Positions 1 to 7,018 of a stretch of 9,022 nt of DNA are shown piece after piece (positions within the stretch are counted from its first letter, which is position 1; every line of letters begins with the position of its first letter). Both the position numbers and the translations under genes were made by a program. The notes beneath the pieces are model-generated. The model saw only the letters and a program-made list of their open reading frames with translations, did not search any database and was not told the origin of the DNA. The DNA comes from Thermoplasmata archaeon (GTDB lineage Archaea > Thermoplasmatota > Thermoplasmata > Thermoplasmatales > Thermoplasmataceae). The DNA lies in NCBI GenBank assembly GCA_021806345.1, contig JAJZXP010000058.1:1-9022 (forward strand), given 5' to 3'.

Positions 1-108
1 GCTCCAGTCAGGTTATGATTAACTATGGGTCACCTGATAAATGATGAGTGACTGGAACTATGAACCGGAAGAGACCCGTAGATCTGGGTTCGAATCCCAG
101 TGCTCCCA
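1..108 (+). tRNA. tRNA-Trp (CCA), 5'-truncated by the window, with intron at 8-73
   Basis: This tRNA reads UGG codons. The window opens inside the anticodon arm: C-T-CCA-G occupies 2-7, with anticodon CCA at 4-6. Exon 2 starts at 74; joining 1-7 to 74 onward gives the loop CTCCAGA closed by GGG/CCC. The T arm is CTGGG (84-88), TTCGAAT (89-95), CCCAG (96-100). The 3' acceptor strand TGCTCCC is 101-107 and the discriminator A is 108. CCA is not encoded (CTA follows). The 66-base intron sits at the canonical 37/38 position. The junctions fit a bulge-helix-bulge cut by the archaeal splicing endonuclease: bulges AG|T (6-8) and AG|A (72-74) flank a four-pair helix CTCC/GAAG with one C-A mismatch. 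The D arm and 5' acceptor strand lie outside the window. Confidence 0.93.
15..63 (+). ncRNA. Box C/D methylation guide RNA within the tRNA-Trp intron
   Basis: The intron carries an ordered box set: C-like ATGATTA (15-21), D' CTGA (34-37), C' ATGATGA (41-47) and a degenerate D, ATGA (60-63). The guide upstream of D' (24-31) pairs over eight positions, one of them G-U, with 73-80. The fifth base before D' (29) faces C75, which is tRNA position 39. The guide upstream of D (50-56) pairs over seven positions with 3-9, and the fifth base before D (55) faces C4, which is position 34. The known tRNA-Trp intron guide of haloarchaea directs 2'-O-methylation of positions 34 and 39, so both predicted targets match. 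Activity would need L7Ae, Nop5 and fibrillarin. The weak point is the D box, which lacks its usual first C. Confidence 0.85.
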
Positions 109-216
109 CTACAAATTAATGCCCTCTTCTGTGTAGTTTAAGCTCTAAATTTTCCTCTTTAAATATTGCCCACATTACACTTTGTAGACTTCTATAAACA
201 TCAAAGAAACTTGCAA

Positions 217-224
217 TTATTTAA
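217..224 (+). promoter_or_regulatory. TATA-like element for the regulator/KwaB-like operon
   Basis: TTATTTAA is centred about 27 bases before the ATG at 248, the spacing expected for a leaderless archaeal transcript. The stronger-looking TATATAAA at 235-242 is too close to that ATG to serve it. Confidence 0.4.
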
Positions 225-247
225 GCGTTATCAGTATATAAACTCAG

Positions 248-415
248 ATGCCTAAACAGTCAGTAAAACTAACTTTACAACTTCCGGAAGGTCTTGCCAA
301 AGAAATTAACGAGATTGTGGAAAAACATGATCTGTGGATGTCATCCCAAGATTTCATCAGGGAAGCAATTAAAGAAAAGATAGAGCAGTGGCACAAGGAT
401 CATGCTGTGGGGTGA
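248..415 (+). CDS. Ribbon-helix-helix (CopG-like) DNA-binding protein, 55 aa
   Basis: This small protein is probably a dimeric transcription regulator. Residues 5-13 (SVKLTLQLP) form the expected beta strand that enters the major groove. They are followed by helix A (about 15-28, ending EKHDL), a turn, and helix B starting SSQDFIREAIKEKI (about 32-46). The length is typical of minimal RHH/Arc-CopG proteins. It begins at an ATG preceded by a TATA-like element at leaderless spacing and ends six bases before the KwaB-like gene, so the two are almost certainly one transcript. The likely role is autoregulation of that operon. An antitoxin role is possible, since many RHH proteins are antitoxins, but the partner here does not look like a classical toxin. 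Fold assignment is good; operator and role are inferred. Confidence 0.8.
   Translation: MPKQSVKLTLQLPEGLAKEINEIVEKHDLWMSSQDFIREAIKEKIEQWHKDHAVG
411..415 (+). promoter_or_regulatory. Shine-Dalgarno GGTGA for the GTG start at 421
   Basis: GGTGA matches the anti-SD end of archaeal 16S rRNA. It lies five bases before GTG at 421 and overlaps the TGA stop of the upstream regulator, which suggests translational coupling and supports the GTG start. Confidence 0.65.
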
Positions 416-420
416 CTTAA

Positions 421-1527
421 GTGGTTGGGAATAGTGAATCTAAAAAAGGAGAACCAAAGGAACTAGACAAGTTAATAGATTTTCTTGAGGATTTCACTAA
501 AGTGCCTGAAGGCAATAAAAAAAATACCAACCTGAAATTACATGGGCACTTAGTTTGGAAGGAAAAGGATAAGAGCACTAAACAAAAAAAACAAGATAAC
601 AAAAATACAAATGCAACCGCAACCACTAACGTAATGAATGAGAGTTTTCATTTCAACGCAACTGACTTTGAATTCTCTGATAAGTTAAGGAGGGAAATTG
701 CAATTACAATCAAAGATAAATTATCACATGTCAGAAATCAAAGTGAAGAGCAATTTCAAGTTAACATAAGACTCCCGTCAGACTCATATGGGTATCAAAA
801 TTCCTGGGGGAAAAGCTATAATGCACTAGTTTCCTACATAGGTGCTTTATCTGACTCATCGACTTCAAAAGATAAGAAAGGTCTAATTGTAGATGGGAAA
901 ACAGACAAAAAGACACTTAAAAGCATTTCTTCTTTTGCGACCAGATTTGTAAAGAATACCGGTAATGGAAATAGCGAATTAATTTTCATAAAGTTGCTGA
1001 ATATGAAAAATGCATTATCAAATTCAAAGAGGAAAATAGTCCTAGACTTGGATAAATTATCAAATGCACAAAGCTTGGTTAATTCCGTAGTTATTGAGCC
1101 TGATACCTTTGATTGTGCTGTGTTTGGTGACCAACTCTTTGTATTTCATCCTGCATATTTCTACTATTTATTCGTACCAACAGACATCTTGAAAGAAAGG
1201 ATCATAGAAAGAAAAGAGGAAATTGGGAATACCATCAGTGAACCAGATCTTCTTATTTTTGCTGCTAATATACCTTCTAGGGTAAGGGACCTTTACTATT
1301 TCGTATCACAAGGATCAAAGATCCCAGAAAAGGAGGAAATAAAGAAAGACCTTGAAATTCTAGAAAAATACGGGGTTGAGGAAAAATTGTTTAGTCTTAC
1401 AGAAGATAACAAAATAAAATGTACAGAGGAAAACGCACCCTTGGTATTGTCCTATATTTCTAAGAAGTTGGGATTACGAATCTCAGACAAGAGACTGTTA
1501 AATGTAGAGGCGTCAAGCCAATTATAG
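421..1527 (+). CDS. KwaB-like (DUF4868) protein, probable Kiwa defence component
   Basis: This 368-residue soluble protein starts at GTG. The assignment rests on the C-terminal part. Residues about 228-252 (DTFDCAVFGDQLFVFHPAYFYYLF) have the DUF4868 pattern of a conserved acidic strand, a hydrophobic 'gDqLfVfh' strand and an aromatic run. A helical stretch follows (about 254-345), then the C-terminal 'ISDKRLL..EASS' (354-366). KwaB proteins are usually somewhat over 300 residues. The extra length here is a charged, low-complexity N-terminal segment rich in Lys, Asn and Thr (about 47-72). In Kiwa, KwaB acts with the membrane protein KwaA and binds DNA during phage infection. Here the KwaA-like gene is convergent, with two bases between the stop codons, rather than in the usual kwaA-kwaB operon. 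The match is by pattern memory, not a search; the neighbour raises confidence. If wrong, it is an uncharacterised protein. Confidence 0.6.
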   Translation: MVGNSESKKGEPKELDKLIDFLEDFTKVPEGNKKNTNLKLHGHLVWKEKDKSTKQKKQDNKNTNATATTNVMNESFHFNATDFEFSDKLRREIAITIKDKLSHVRNQSEEQFQVNIRLPSDSYGYQNSWGKSYNALVSYIGALSDSSTSKDKKGLIVDGKTDKKTLKSISSFATRFVKNTGNGNSELIFIKLLNMKNALSNSKRKIVLDLDKLSNAQSLVNSVVIEPDTFDCAVFGDQLFVFHPAYFYYLFVPTDILKERIIERKEEIGNTISEPDLLIFAANIPSRVRDLYYFVSQGSKIPEKEEIKKDLEILEKYGVEEKLFSLTEDNKIKCTEENAPLVLSYISKKLGLRISDKRLLNVEASSQL

Positions 1528-1529
1528 CT

Positions 1530-2096
1530 TCACTCCTTTAGGTAATAAAAGTAGCTATCTATTTGCATCATTGAATATTTATTACCTCTCGGATTGTTTA
1601 CACGACCACCTGTTATTTTACGAATGAAATAGCCCGTACTTTCGTCTTCAAGTTCCATCGAGTATACCCTATACCCAAAGAGCATAAGAAACGGATTGAA
1701 CAGCATTACATTCCAACTTAATGCATATAAGCCAAATATTGTCACAAGGACTAGTAGCAATAACATACCTTTTATACCACCAACAACTGCTACTGAGATT
1801 ACTGACACAGCATAGGCCAAAATATAACTTGAAATAACACTGGATATCTCTCTCGTTTCTTTGACACTTTTTTCATCGGTTGTCTGTTCGTTATTAAGAT
1901 TCTCAAGATAAGTTAACCACAGGATAAACCCTCCAACAGAGATAGCTGCCATTGCGATTAGAAAAGATGAAAATACATTATTCAAAGGTGTGTCTGATTC
2001 ATATGGAAGACCATAGATTATGAGTGAGGCTATGAATGTTGGAAGCATATTAGATAGGTAAAAGAATATCTTCCGAAATAACCCAATATTAGTCAT
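1530..2096 (-). CDS. KwaA-like four-helix membrane protein, probable Kiwa component
   Basis: This 188-residue integral membrane protein has four hydrophobic segments: about 8-30, 41-63, 88-106 and 109-130. A charged loop (64-85, NNEQTTDEKSVKETRE) separates the second and third. After the last helix comes NPFLMLFGYRVYSMELE (134-150), which matches the KwaA signature of an Asn-Pro, a hydrophobic run, then Gly-Tyr-x-x-Tyr leading into a soluble C-terminal tail. Length and topology agree with KwaA, the membrane component that in Kiwa responds to infection and works with the DNA-binding KwaB. The gene has its own promoter and is convergent with the KwaB-like gene, so the two are transcribed separately. 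No signal peptide beyond the first helix is seen. An unrelated small membrane protein remains possible. Confidence 0.65.
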   Translation of the reverse strand: MTNIGLFRKIFFYLSNMLPTFIASLIIYGLPYESDTPLNNVFSSFLIAMAAISVGGFILWLTYLENLNNEQTTDEKSVKETREISSVISSYILAYAVSVISVAVVGGIKGMLLLLVLVTIFGLYALSWNVMLFNPFLMLFGYRVYSMELEDESTGYFIRKITGGRVNNPRGNKYSMMQIDSYFYYLKE

Positions 2097-2119
2097 ACTA
2101 TTGACTGACTTTGTATTCT

Positions 2120-2131
2120 AAATAAATATTT
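2120..2131 (-). promoter_or_regulatory. TATA box of the KwaA-like gene
   Basis: On the minus strand AAATATTTATTT lies about 24-35 bases before the ATG at 2096. That is the expected spacing for leaderless transcription beginning at or next to the start codon. Confidence 0.6.
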
Positions 2132-2179
2132 GTAGTTATTTAGATTGGAGAGATAAGCATAACCATAATAGGTAATTTC

Positions 2180-2546
2180 TTAAAGGTCATCCATAGTCTC
2201 TTCCAACTTTCTTAATGCATTTTCTTCCATTTCCTGCCCAATAATCTTGGCTTCCTTTAGAGATTTGGTATTTTTGATTCTTCTGGCCAGTCTAAGGGTT
2301 GACTTGATTGAACCATTATAGAATTCCATGTCAAACCTGTTGATGATGATCATTCCACAAGCATATCCATTCTTTCCATAATTGCTGATATGAATTCCAT
2401 GGAGTTCCCTGATTCCCTTATAGATTCTTCAATCATATCGGAATCGATCATCTTCCTGTCATCTTTCATCCCTTCCTGTAGCCCTCTTTTCTGGCCACTT
2501 CAAAAACGGCATCGTCAATGTTGACAAGAGTTCCTTTAACATTCAT
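2180..2546 (-). pseudogene. Broken gene of about 120 codons, two frameshifts, function unknown
   Basis: Three consecutive minus-strand frames read as one protein. Frame one begins with ATG at 2546 as MNVKGTLVNIDDAVFEVARK and runs out near the four-base A run at 2487-2490. A second frame continues as RGLQEGMKDDRKMIDSDMIE and onward to about 2355. A third frame then gives MIIINRFDMEFYNGSIKSTL and a highly charged helical end (KNTKSLKEAKIIGQEMEENA, then a short tail), stopping at 2180. The join points keep a uniform style, with an acidic, helix-rich C-terminus, which argues for two indels in a former gene and not chance. I do not recognise the family. The start resembles short DNA-binding or antitoxin proteins, but this is weak. 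A sequencing error in the homopolymer could explain the first shift but is less likely for the second. Confidence 0.65.
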
Positions 2547-2895
2547 AGGAGCTGCTGAGAAAAACTGTGAGTCGACCGTGCAGTATCATAGTGTAAAAGA
2601 AACACACTGCCACCGAGGGGTTTGCACGAAAATAACTTCCATTACAATTTTCCTAGCTGTTCTCTTACACATGTGGGTCTTGAGCTTGAGAAGTTCATTC
2701 TCTTTAAAACATTTAAGTGGGTTACAAAATCCTGACCAAAGAAAACAGAGGAGACAAGATAACCTTATCAAGTGATTGAGAATTATAAAAAATCTGCAAT
2801 TTAAATCTAGGATTTTAGAGGATGCCTATGACTCTAATGAATAACAGAAACAAAATAACCAGAATACTGATATTGTTTAAAACTTCCTACAATTC
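2547..2895. other. Intergenic stretch with no supported gene
   Basis: Open frames exist on both strands (2518-2775 plus, 2586-2771 minus). They overlap each other, are rich in Cys, His and Ser in a non-protein-like way, and lack a promoter at sensible spacing. No clear terminator hairpin follows the restriction-modification stop at 2896. It may be decayed sequence next to the broken gene. Confidence 0.5.
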
Positions 2896-5800
2896 TCATG
2901 GTTTCATCCTCTCCATGATTTCGTTCTTTAATGCCTCATTTATGTTTCCATAGGTAAATGAATCCAGAATAATCCTCATTTCATCAAAGTTAAGTTTGAA
3001 TACCTCTCTAGCAATCTGTGCTTCTAATTCAGCCCTTAATATTAAATCATCATTAGCCATCAGTTTTTTTGATTTACTTATAATCGTCTTTAATAGTTCC
3101 CCTGCAACATCTGGAATCGGGATCTCATAAACAAAGAAAAAGTTAAGGTGAGATGTCACTCTTTGCCGTACATAATAGTCTATAACAAAACTATTAAACA
3201 GCGCTTGAATGTAATATATATAATCCCCCATCGGCTTTTGAGAGAAGCTATTCCCATTTTCGATCTGCAAATTAAACGGTTCAATGTAAGGGAGTGTGTT
3301 AGCGAGAAATACCCTTCGTGGAACAATGCAAGATATGAGTGTTCTTTCATTCGTAGAGCTAGCAACGTCCCTAAAGACCAATCTTTCGCATTCATAGTCC
3401 ATATTTAAGGTTTTGTCCATGAGCCTATCTTCTATCATAGACCTGTCTGCATTAATTCCCAATCCCTTTAACCTGTCAAGGATTCTATTAGCAGTTCTGC
3501 TTATGAGCCTTTGTCGACCCAAATTTTCCTCGACAAAATATCTGTTATTGGAGAAGTGAGGATTATACTGATGAATCATCTTTCCTTCGTAAAGAATTAG
3601 TCCTATCTGATTGTCCGAGAAAATATCTTTGTCATTTGTTTCATGAAGTTCGCTTCTAAGTACAATCCCAGTTTCCTTTAATAGCTTGTAATTACCTCTA
3701 ATTTTAGACATTAAGCGTATATCAGCAGACGATCTGAATTCTGTTATTCCCATTACATATGGAGATATTTTCCCCACCAACTGAACTGGATAGTCGAATG
3801 CTTCGTCGATTTGTTTCCAGTCTGTAACATAAAATCTCGCCTTAAAGGGTCTTCCAATCTTATCCTTAGACACAAGTAACATATCAAATTTAAACTGGGC
3901 ATGAATATCCGGAAACCAGACTTTACCCCTATTCTCAAATGATATAAGTTCCCTTATTTCCCAATTCTCTATCACTTCCTTTCTGATAAGGTAGGTACCC
4001 TCATCCGTATGAAAATTTGAAGGAATTAGTATACCGAAAGCTCTTTTAGCCAAACTTAGAAATCTCTCCGTAAAAACTTTCTGTAATGAGAAATCTCCAC
4101 CATGTTGCAATTTGTATTTATCAGATATGAATCTAGATAGTTCCCTAAAATAGGACACATATGATTCCCATTCTGCCTTGATATCTGGATTACTAGTCTT
4201 ATCTGCAAAAAGCTTTTCAAATTCCTTCCCTGAGATGGAATATTTTGAAATTCCTTCTCCAAAAATCTCTGGATGCTTTGCTGCAAACTCCTTCTTGTTT
4301 GGTTTAATATTGTTCCATGGAGGATTTCCAATGGCTCCAGCAAACCCACGCTTTACTTCGTCAAGAGGATTTCCATTTTCGTCAAAATAGAAGAAAAAAT
4401 ACTCCAATGGAAAGTACAGCGGATTCTTGAGCACGACATACGATTTTCTGAATTCTTCATCAAGCCTGGTCCTGATCTTTTTCTTTAGTTCCGATATTCT
4501 ACCTGGTATTTCTGATTCTGTCGGGTATTCGAGATATCGTTTATACTGCGCAATCATCTCTTGGATCTCTATTTTAAATTCGCTCTGCATAATCCCGATT
4601 ATTTGTTCATCGGGTAAACATATAACCGAATCCCCATTAATAAAGTTTAACTCCAAATCGGGGAGTATGTGATTCTCATTCTCTGGTAGCTCCTGGTAGT
4701 AAAATGATTTTGGATTGAGTTTCACTGCTTCCTTCCAGAGATTTACTTTCGCTACGTTAAGGGCCGTGCTATCCAGGTCAGATCCAAATATGTGCCTCAA
4801 AATTATTTTAGAGATGAGATCTCTCTGTACTCCATCTGTCCCAAGTCCCAATATGCTCCTGATCTTTCCAGTCTCCTCTATCTTGTGGGCTACATCGGGA
4901 GGCAACAAAAGTAACGAATGTTGTGCAAACTGCTGTTCCGCCCAGATTGTTTCCTTATCCAAATCCTGATAAATCCGATATATTTCACGGAGTACACCAA
5001 TTAAAAAGGGACCAGAACCACAAGACGGATCAATTATGCCGCAGGATAGAAATTGTTCTAGCCTGTCATGGGCAACGTCGAAATGACTCTCATTGATGTT
5101 AGACACTATTTCATTAGCCAAGGGGCGGAATATTTCATTTACAATTGCAGCGGACATGTGTCTTGTTATTTCTATTGGAGTATAGTAAATCCCTTGATCC
5201 TTTCTGTCTTCTGCAAGGAACGTCTCATAAGATTTTCCAAACACATCCTCGTCTATTACCCTGAAGCTATATGAGTAAAGACCCTCTGAGAAAATATTTG
5301 TTTGCTCGTCGAATCCAGCTACCCTCTTTAAAACCTCAAGAGCCTTATCATAGTTCTCTTTAGTTGGCTCTAGTTTTGAAAGAATATTGCTTGATGAGAC
5401 AAAAAGCTCAGTATCGTAATATTCGTAAAGAAACTCGTCAAGGTCGTGGAAGAATGCTTCGAGTACTTTCATGGAACCTTTTGTTTTCCATTTTTTATAT
5501 GCGGAGACAAAAGTCTCCCAGACATACCTATAATCAATTATTATGAAGTCCTCCAAAGTTAGTGCAAAAATAAGCTTATTTAAGAGAAGGACACTATTAT
5601 TTTTTGGATCATCTTTCCATTGAAGTTCTTGAAGATACCCGTACCATTTCTTCAAATCTCTAATGAATTGTTTATCAAGGTCATGTCTTGTTAGCCCTTG
5701 AGTTTGTCTCTTCAAGTAATCGGAAATATTCTTTGTTCCAGATATGCCATTTATGAAATCCACGAATGATTCACTTAGAACTGGCTTAAAATCCAACACA

Positions 5801-6297
5801 CAGCTTTTGTCAAATATGAAGACTTCGCAGAGATTAGTAAGAACAACATATTCTACACCATTTTGGCTCACAATATATTTTACAATCTGGTTGCTTTTTT
5901 TCTTTTCATATTCGTTTCGCATGATTCCTAAAACAGATTCCAGAGAGTTCAAATAGCCGTTCGAGTTGTGAAGAGACTTTAGTTCAATCGCAACCGGAAG
6001 ACCCAAAGAATTGGAGCTAGCTAGAATGAAATCAACCCATCCTTCTCCAACCCTCGCTTCAGGAAGTTGAGTTATCCCCGTCAACTTGATAACAGGTTTG
6101 AACAGCTTATCGGAAAGAAGCGATTCAGGTTTCGAAATTTTAAGTCCCTTCACGTATTCCCGGGCTTCTTCATTGTTTAAGCTTTTGATAAAATCATCAT
6201 CTTCTAAATTTATTTTACGACATAACTTTGTAATGTCGCTAAGAAGAGTTTGAAGTTTCTCCTCCTCCGAAAAGCGCATAAATGTTGATATCACCAT
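2896..6297 (-). CDS. Single-chain restriction-modification enzyme (type IIG-like): PD-(D/E)XK nuclease plus N6-adenine methylase
   Basis: This 1133-residue enzyme would methylate adenine in its target with S-adenosylmethionine and cleave unmodified DNA. The N-terminal nuclease is seen as E85-GWVDF with D89, then AIELKSL with E105 and K107, the D...ExK pattern. A helical linker (about 200-360) leads to methylase motifs: GIYYTPIEI (369-377, motif X), DPSCGSGPFL (423-432, motif I), GSDLDSTALNVAKVNLW (505-521, motif II/III region), and catalytic NPPW (658-661, motif IV). The part after about 890 is expected to hold the target recognition domain. Size and order fit Eco57I-like type IIG enzymes. 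PglX-type methylases are similar in the core but usually lack an N-terminal nuclease, and no BREX or DISARM partner is present. No separate specificity or methylase gene adjoins. ATG at 6297 is used; ATG at 6279 is an alternative. Confidence 0.88.
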   Translation of the reverse strand: MVISTFMRFSEEEKLQTLLSDITKLCRKINLEDDDFIKSLNNEEAREYVKGLKISKPESLLSDKLFKPVIKLTGITQLPEARVGEGWVDFILASSNSLGLPVAIELKSLHNSNGYLNSLESVLGIMRNEYEKKKSNQIVKYIVSQNGVEYVVLTNLCEVFIFDKSCVLDFKPVLSESFVDFINGISGTKNISDYLKRQTQGLTRHDLDKQFIRDLKKWYGYLQELQWKDDPKNNSVLLLNKLIFALTLEDFIIIDYRYVWETFVSAYKKWKTKGSMKVLEAFFHDLDEFLYEYYDTELFVSSSNILSKLEPTKENYDKALEVLKRVAGFDEQTNIFSEGLYSYSFRVIDEDVFGKSYETFLAEDRKDQGIYYTPIEITRHMSAAIVNEIFRPLANEIVSNINESHFDVAHDRLEQFLSCGIIDPSCGSGPFLIGVLREIYRIYQDLDKETIWAEQQFAQHSLLLLPPDVAHKIEETGKIRSILGLGTDGVQRDLISKIILRHIFGSDLDSTALNVAKVNLWKEAVKLNPKSFYYQELPENENHILPDLELNFINGDSVICLPDEQIIGIMQSEFKIEIQEMIAQYKRYLEYPTESEIPGRISELKKKIRTRLDEEFRKSYVVLKNPLYFPLEYFFFYFDENGNPLDEVKRGFAGAIGNPPWNNIKPNKKEFAAKHPEIFGEGISKYSISGKEFEKLFADKTSNPDIKAEWESYVSYFRELSRFISDKYKLQHGGDFSLQKVFTERFLSLAKRAFGILIPSNFHTDEGTYLIRKEVIENWEIRELISFENRGKVWFPDIHAQFKFDMLLVSKDKIGRPFKARFYVTDWKQIDEAFDYPVQLVGKISPYVMGITEFRSSADIRLMSKIRGNYKLLKETGIVLRSELHETNDKDIFSDNQIGLILYEGKMIHQYNPHFSNNRYFVEENLGRQRLISRTANRILDRLKGLGINADRSMIEDRLMDKTLNMDYECERLVFRDVASSTNERTLISCIVPRRVFLANTLPYIEPFNLQIENGNSFSQKPMGDYIYYIQALFNSFVIDYYVRQRVTSHLNFFFVYEIPIPDVAGELLKTIISKSKKLMANDDLILRAELEAQIAREVFKLNFDEMRIILDSFTYGNINEALKNEIMERMKP

Positions 6298-6469
6298 GAT
6301 ATTATTAATTCTCGCCCAATAGCGCTCCTATCTACACCAAGATGGCTTTTTTTGTTTGGAATTCCTTGTTTTACAACAAATATTTATTCTCTGTACACTG
6401 AAGTCTTGGGTAGGAGTTCTATAAATAAATAGGTCAGTTTTCAGAGGTAGGTTTTCAGACTGTTCAACA
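6298..6469. promoter_or_regulatory. Intergenic region upstream of the restriction-modification gene
   Basis: An AT-rich block at 6378-6388 reads AATAAATATTT on the minus strand and could be the TATA box of the restriction-modification gene, implying a leader of roughly 60 bases. No TATA element is seen at leaderless distance from 6297. A seven-T run on the plus strand (6347-6353) falls in the leader. GTTTTCAGA occurs twice (6437-6445 and 6451-6459), 14 bases apart, just past the DinB-like stop. Confidence 0.3.
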
Positions 6470-6985
6470 CTATTTAAGTCCCCAGATCATCCAGCTGTCC
6501 GGGAATTTTAGTTTATCATTTTTCACATATAGAGCAAGTTCGCCTTCATGGAATATTTCATGTTCAGTCATCCATTCAAGTATCTGGATTGGGGAAGCAA
6601 GAATATTTCTATCACCAAGATACTTCACAACCTTACTACAGTCAATGTATTTGTCTTCCGCCTTCTCATTATCGATGTTGCCAGTTACTTGAATCAGATC
6701 ACTATCTACTGTGTCCATCTCATGAATAAGCCTCTCCTTATCATTTTCAATGGAGTGATCCACATTTGGCCTTAAAAAAGAGAGGGATCCGGTTGTCAAT
6801 GATTCCACATAGCTACGTTCTATATCGATCAAATGCCTGAACTGCTTACCAAAGGTCCCTGATGCGTGAAATGGTTTGACAGAGAGCTGCTCATGACCGA
6901 GTGAAAGAAGAAGGTCCCTCGTAAGTTTCCTGTGAATTTTGTAGTTTTCGAGTAAATTTTTCATATCTCTGTTAGTCGTATCCAT
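6470..6985 (-). CDS. DinB/YfiT-like four-helix metal-site protein
   Basis: This 171-residue protein resembles the DinB superfamily, four-helix bundles that hold a divalent metal with three histidines. Counting from the ATG at 6985, the likely ligands are H51 (FRHLIDIE), H142 and H146 (EHEIFHEGEL), the usual spacing of a first-half His plus a C-terminal HxxxH. Several families act as thiol-dependent transferases; the substrate cannot be read here. I chose ATG 6985 over the GTG at 6997 because GGTGA lies four bases upstream of the ATG and would be inside the coding region with the GTG. It follows the recombinase by 33 bases on the same strand and may be cotranscribed. A defence role is not evident; it may be host or island cargo. 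Confidence 0.75.
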   Translation of the reverse strand: MDTTNRDMKNLLENYKIHRKLTRDLLLSLGHEQLSVKPFHASGTFGKQFRHLIDIERSYVESLTTGSLSFLRPNVDHSIENDKERLIHEMDTVDSDLIQVTGNIDNEKAEDKYIDCSKVVKYLGDRNILASPIQILEWMTEHEIFHEGELALYVKNDKLKFPDSWMIWGLK

Positions 6986-6989
6986 CCCT

Positions 6990-6994
6990 TCACC
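6990..6994 (-). promoter_or_regulatory. Shine-Dalgarno GGTGA for the ATG at 6985
   Basis: On the minus strand GGTGA is followed by four bases and then ATG. This favours the internal ATG over the GTG 12 bases upstream and fits translation from an internal position on a message shared with the recombinase. Confidence 0.6.
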
Positions 6995-7018
6995 CACTTC
7001 CTCATTTCTATTCTGTAC

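Noticed and set aside
74..108. tRNA 3' end as an attachment site with a second copy in the window
   Set aside because: I found no second copy of the T-arm/acceptor sequence on either strand.
235..242. TATATAAA as the promoter of the RHH gene
   Set aside because: It ends only five bases before the ATG at 248, too close for a TATA box serving that start.
2518..2775. Plus-strand frame of 85 codons and a minus-strand frame of 61 codons over the same bases
   Set aside because: They overlap each other and the broken minus-strand gene, have unusual composition, and lack promoter or SD support.
2896..6297. PglX of a BREX system or the methylase of DISARM
   Set aside because: No partner genes of those systems are present and the N-terminal D...ExK nuclease fits a type IIG enzyme better.
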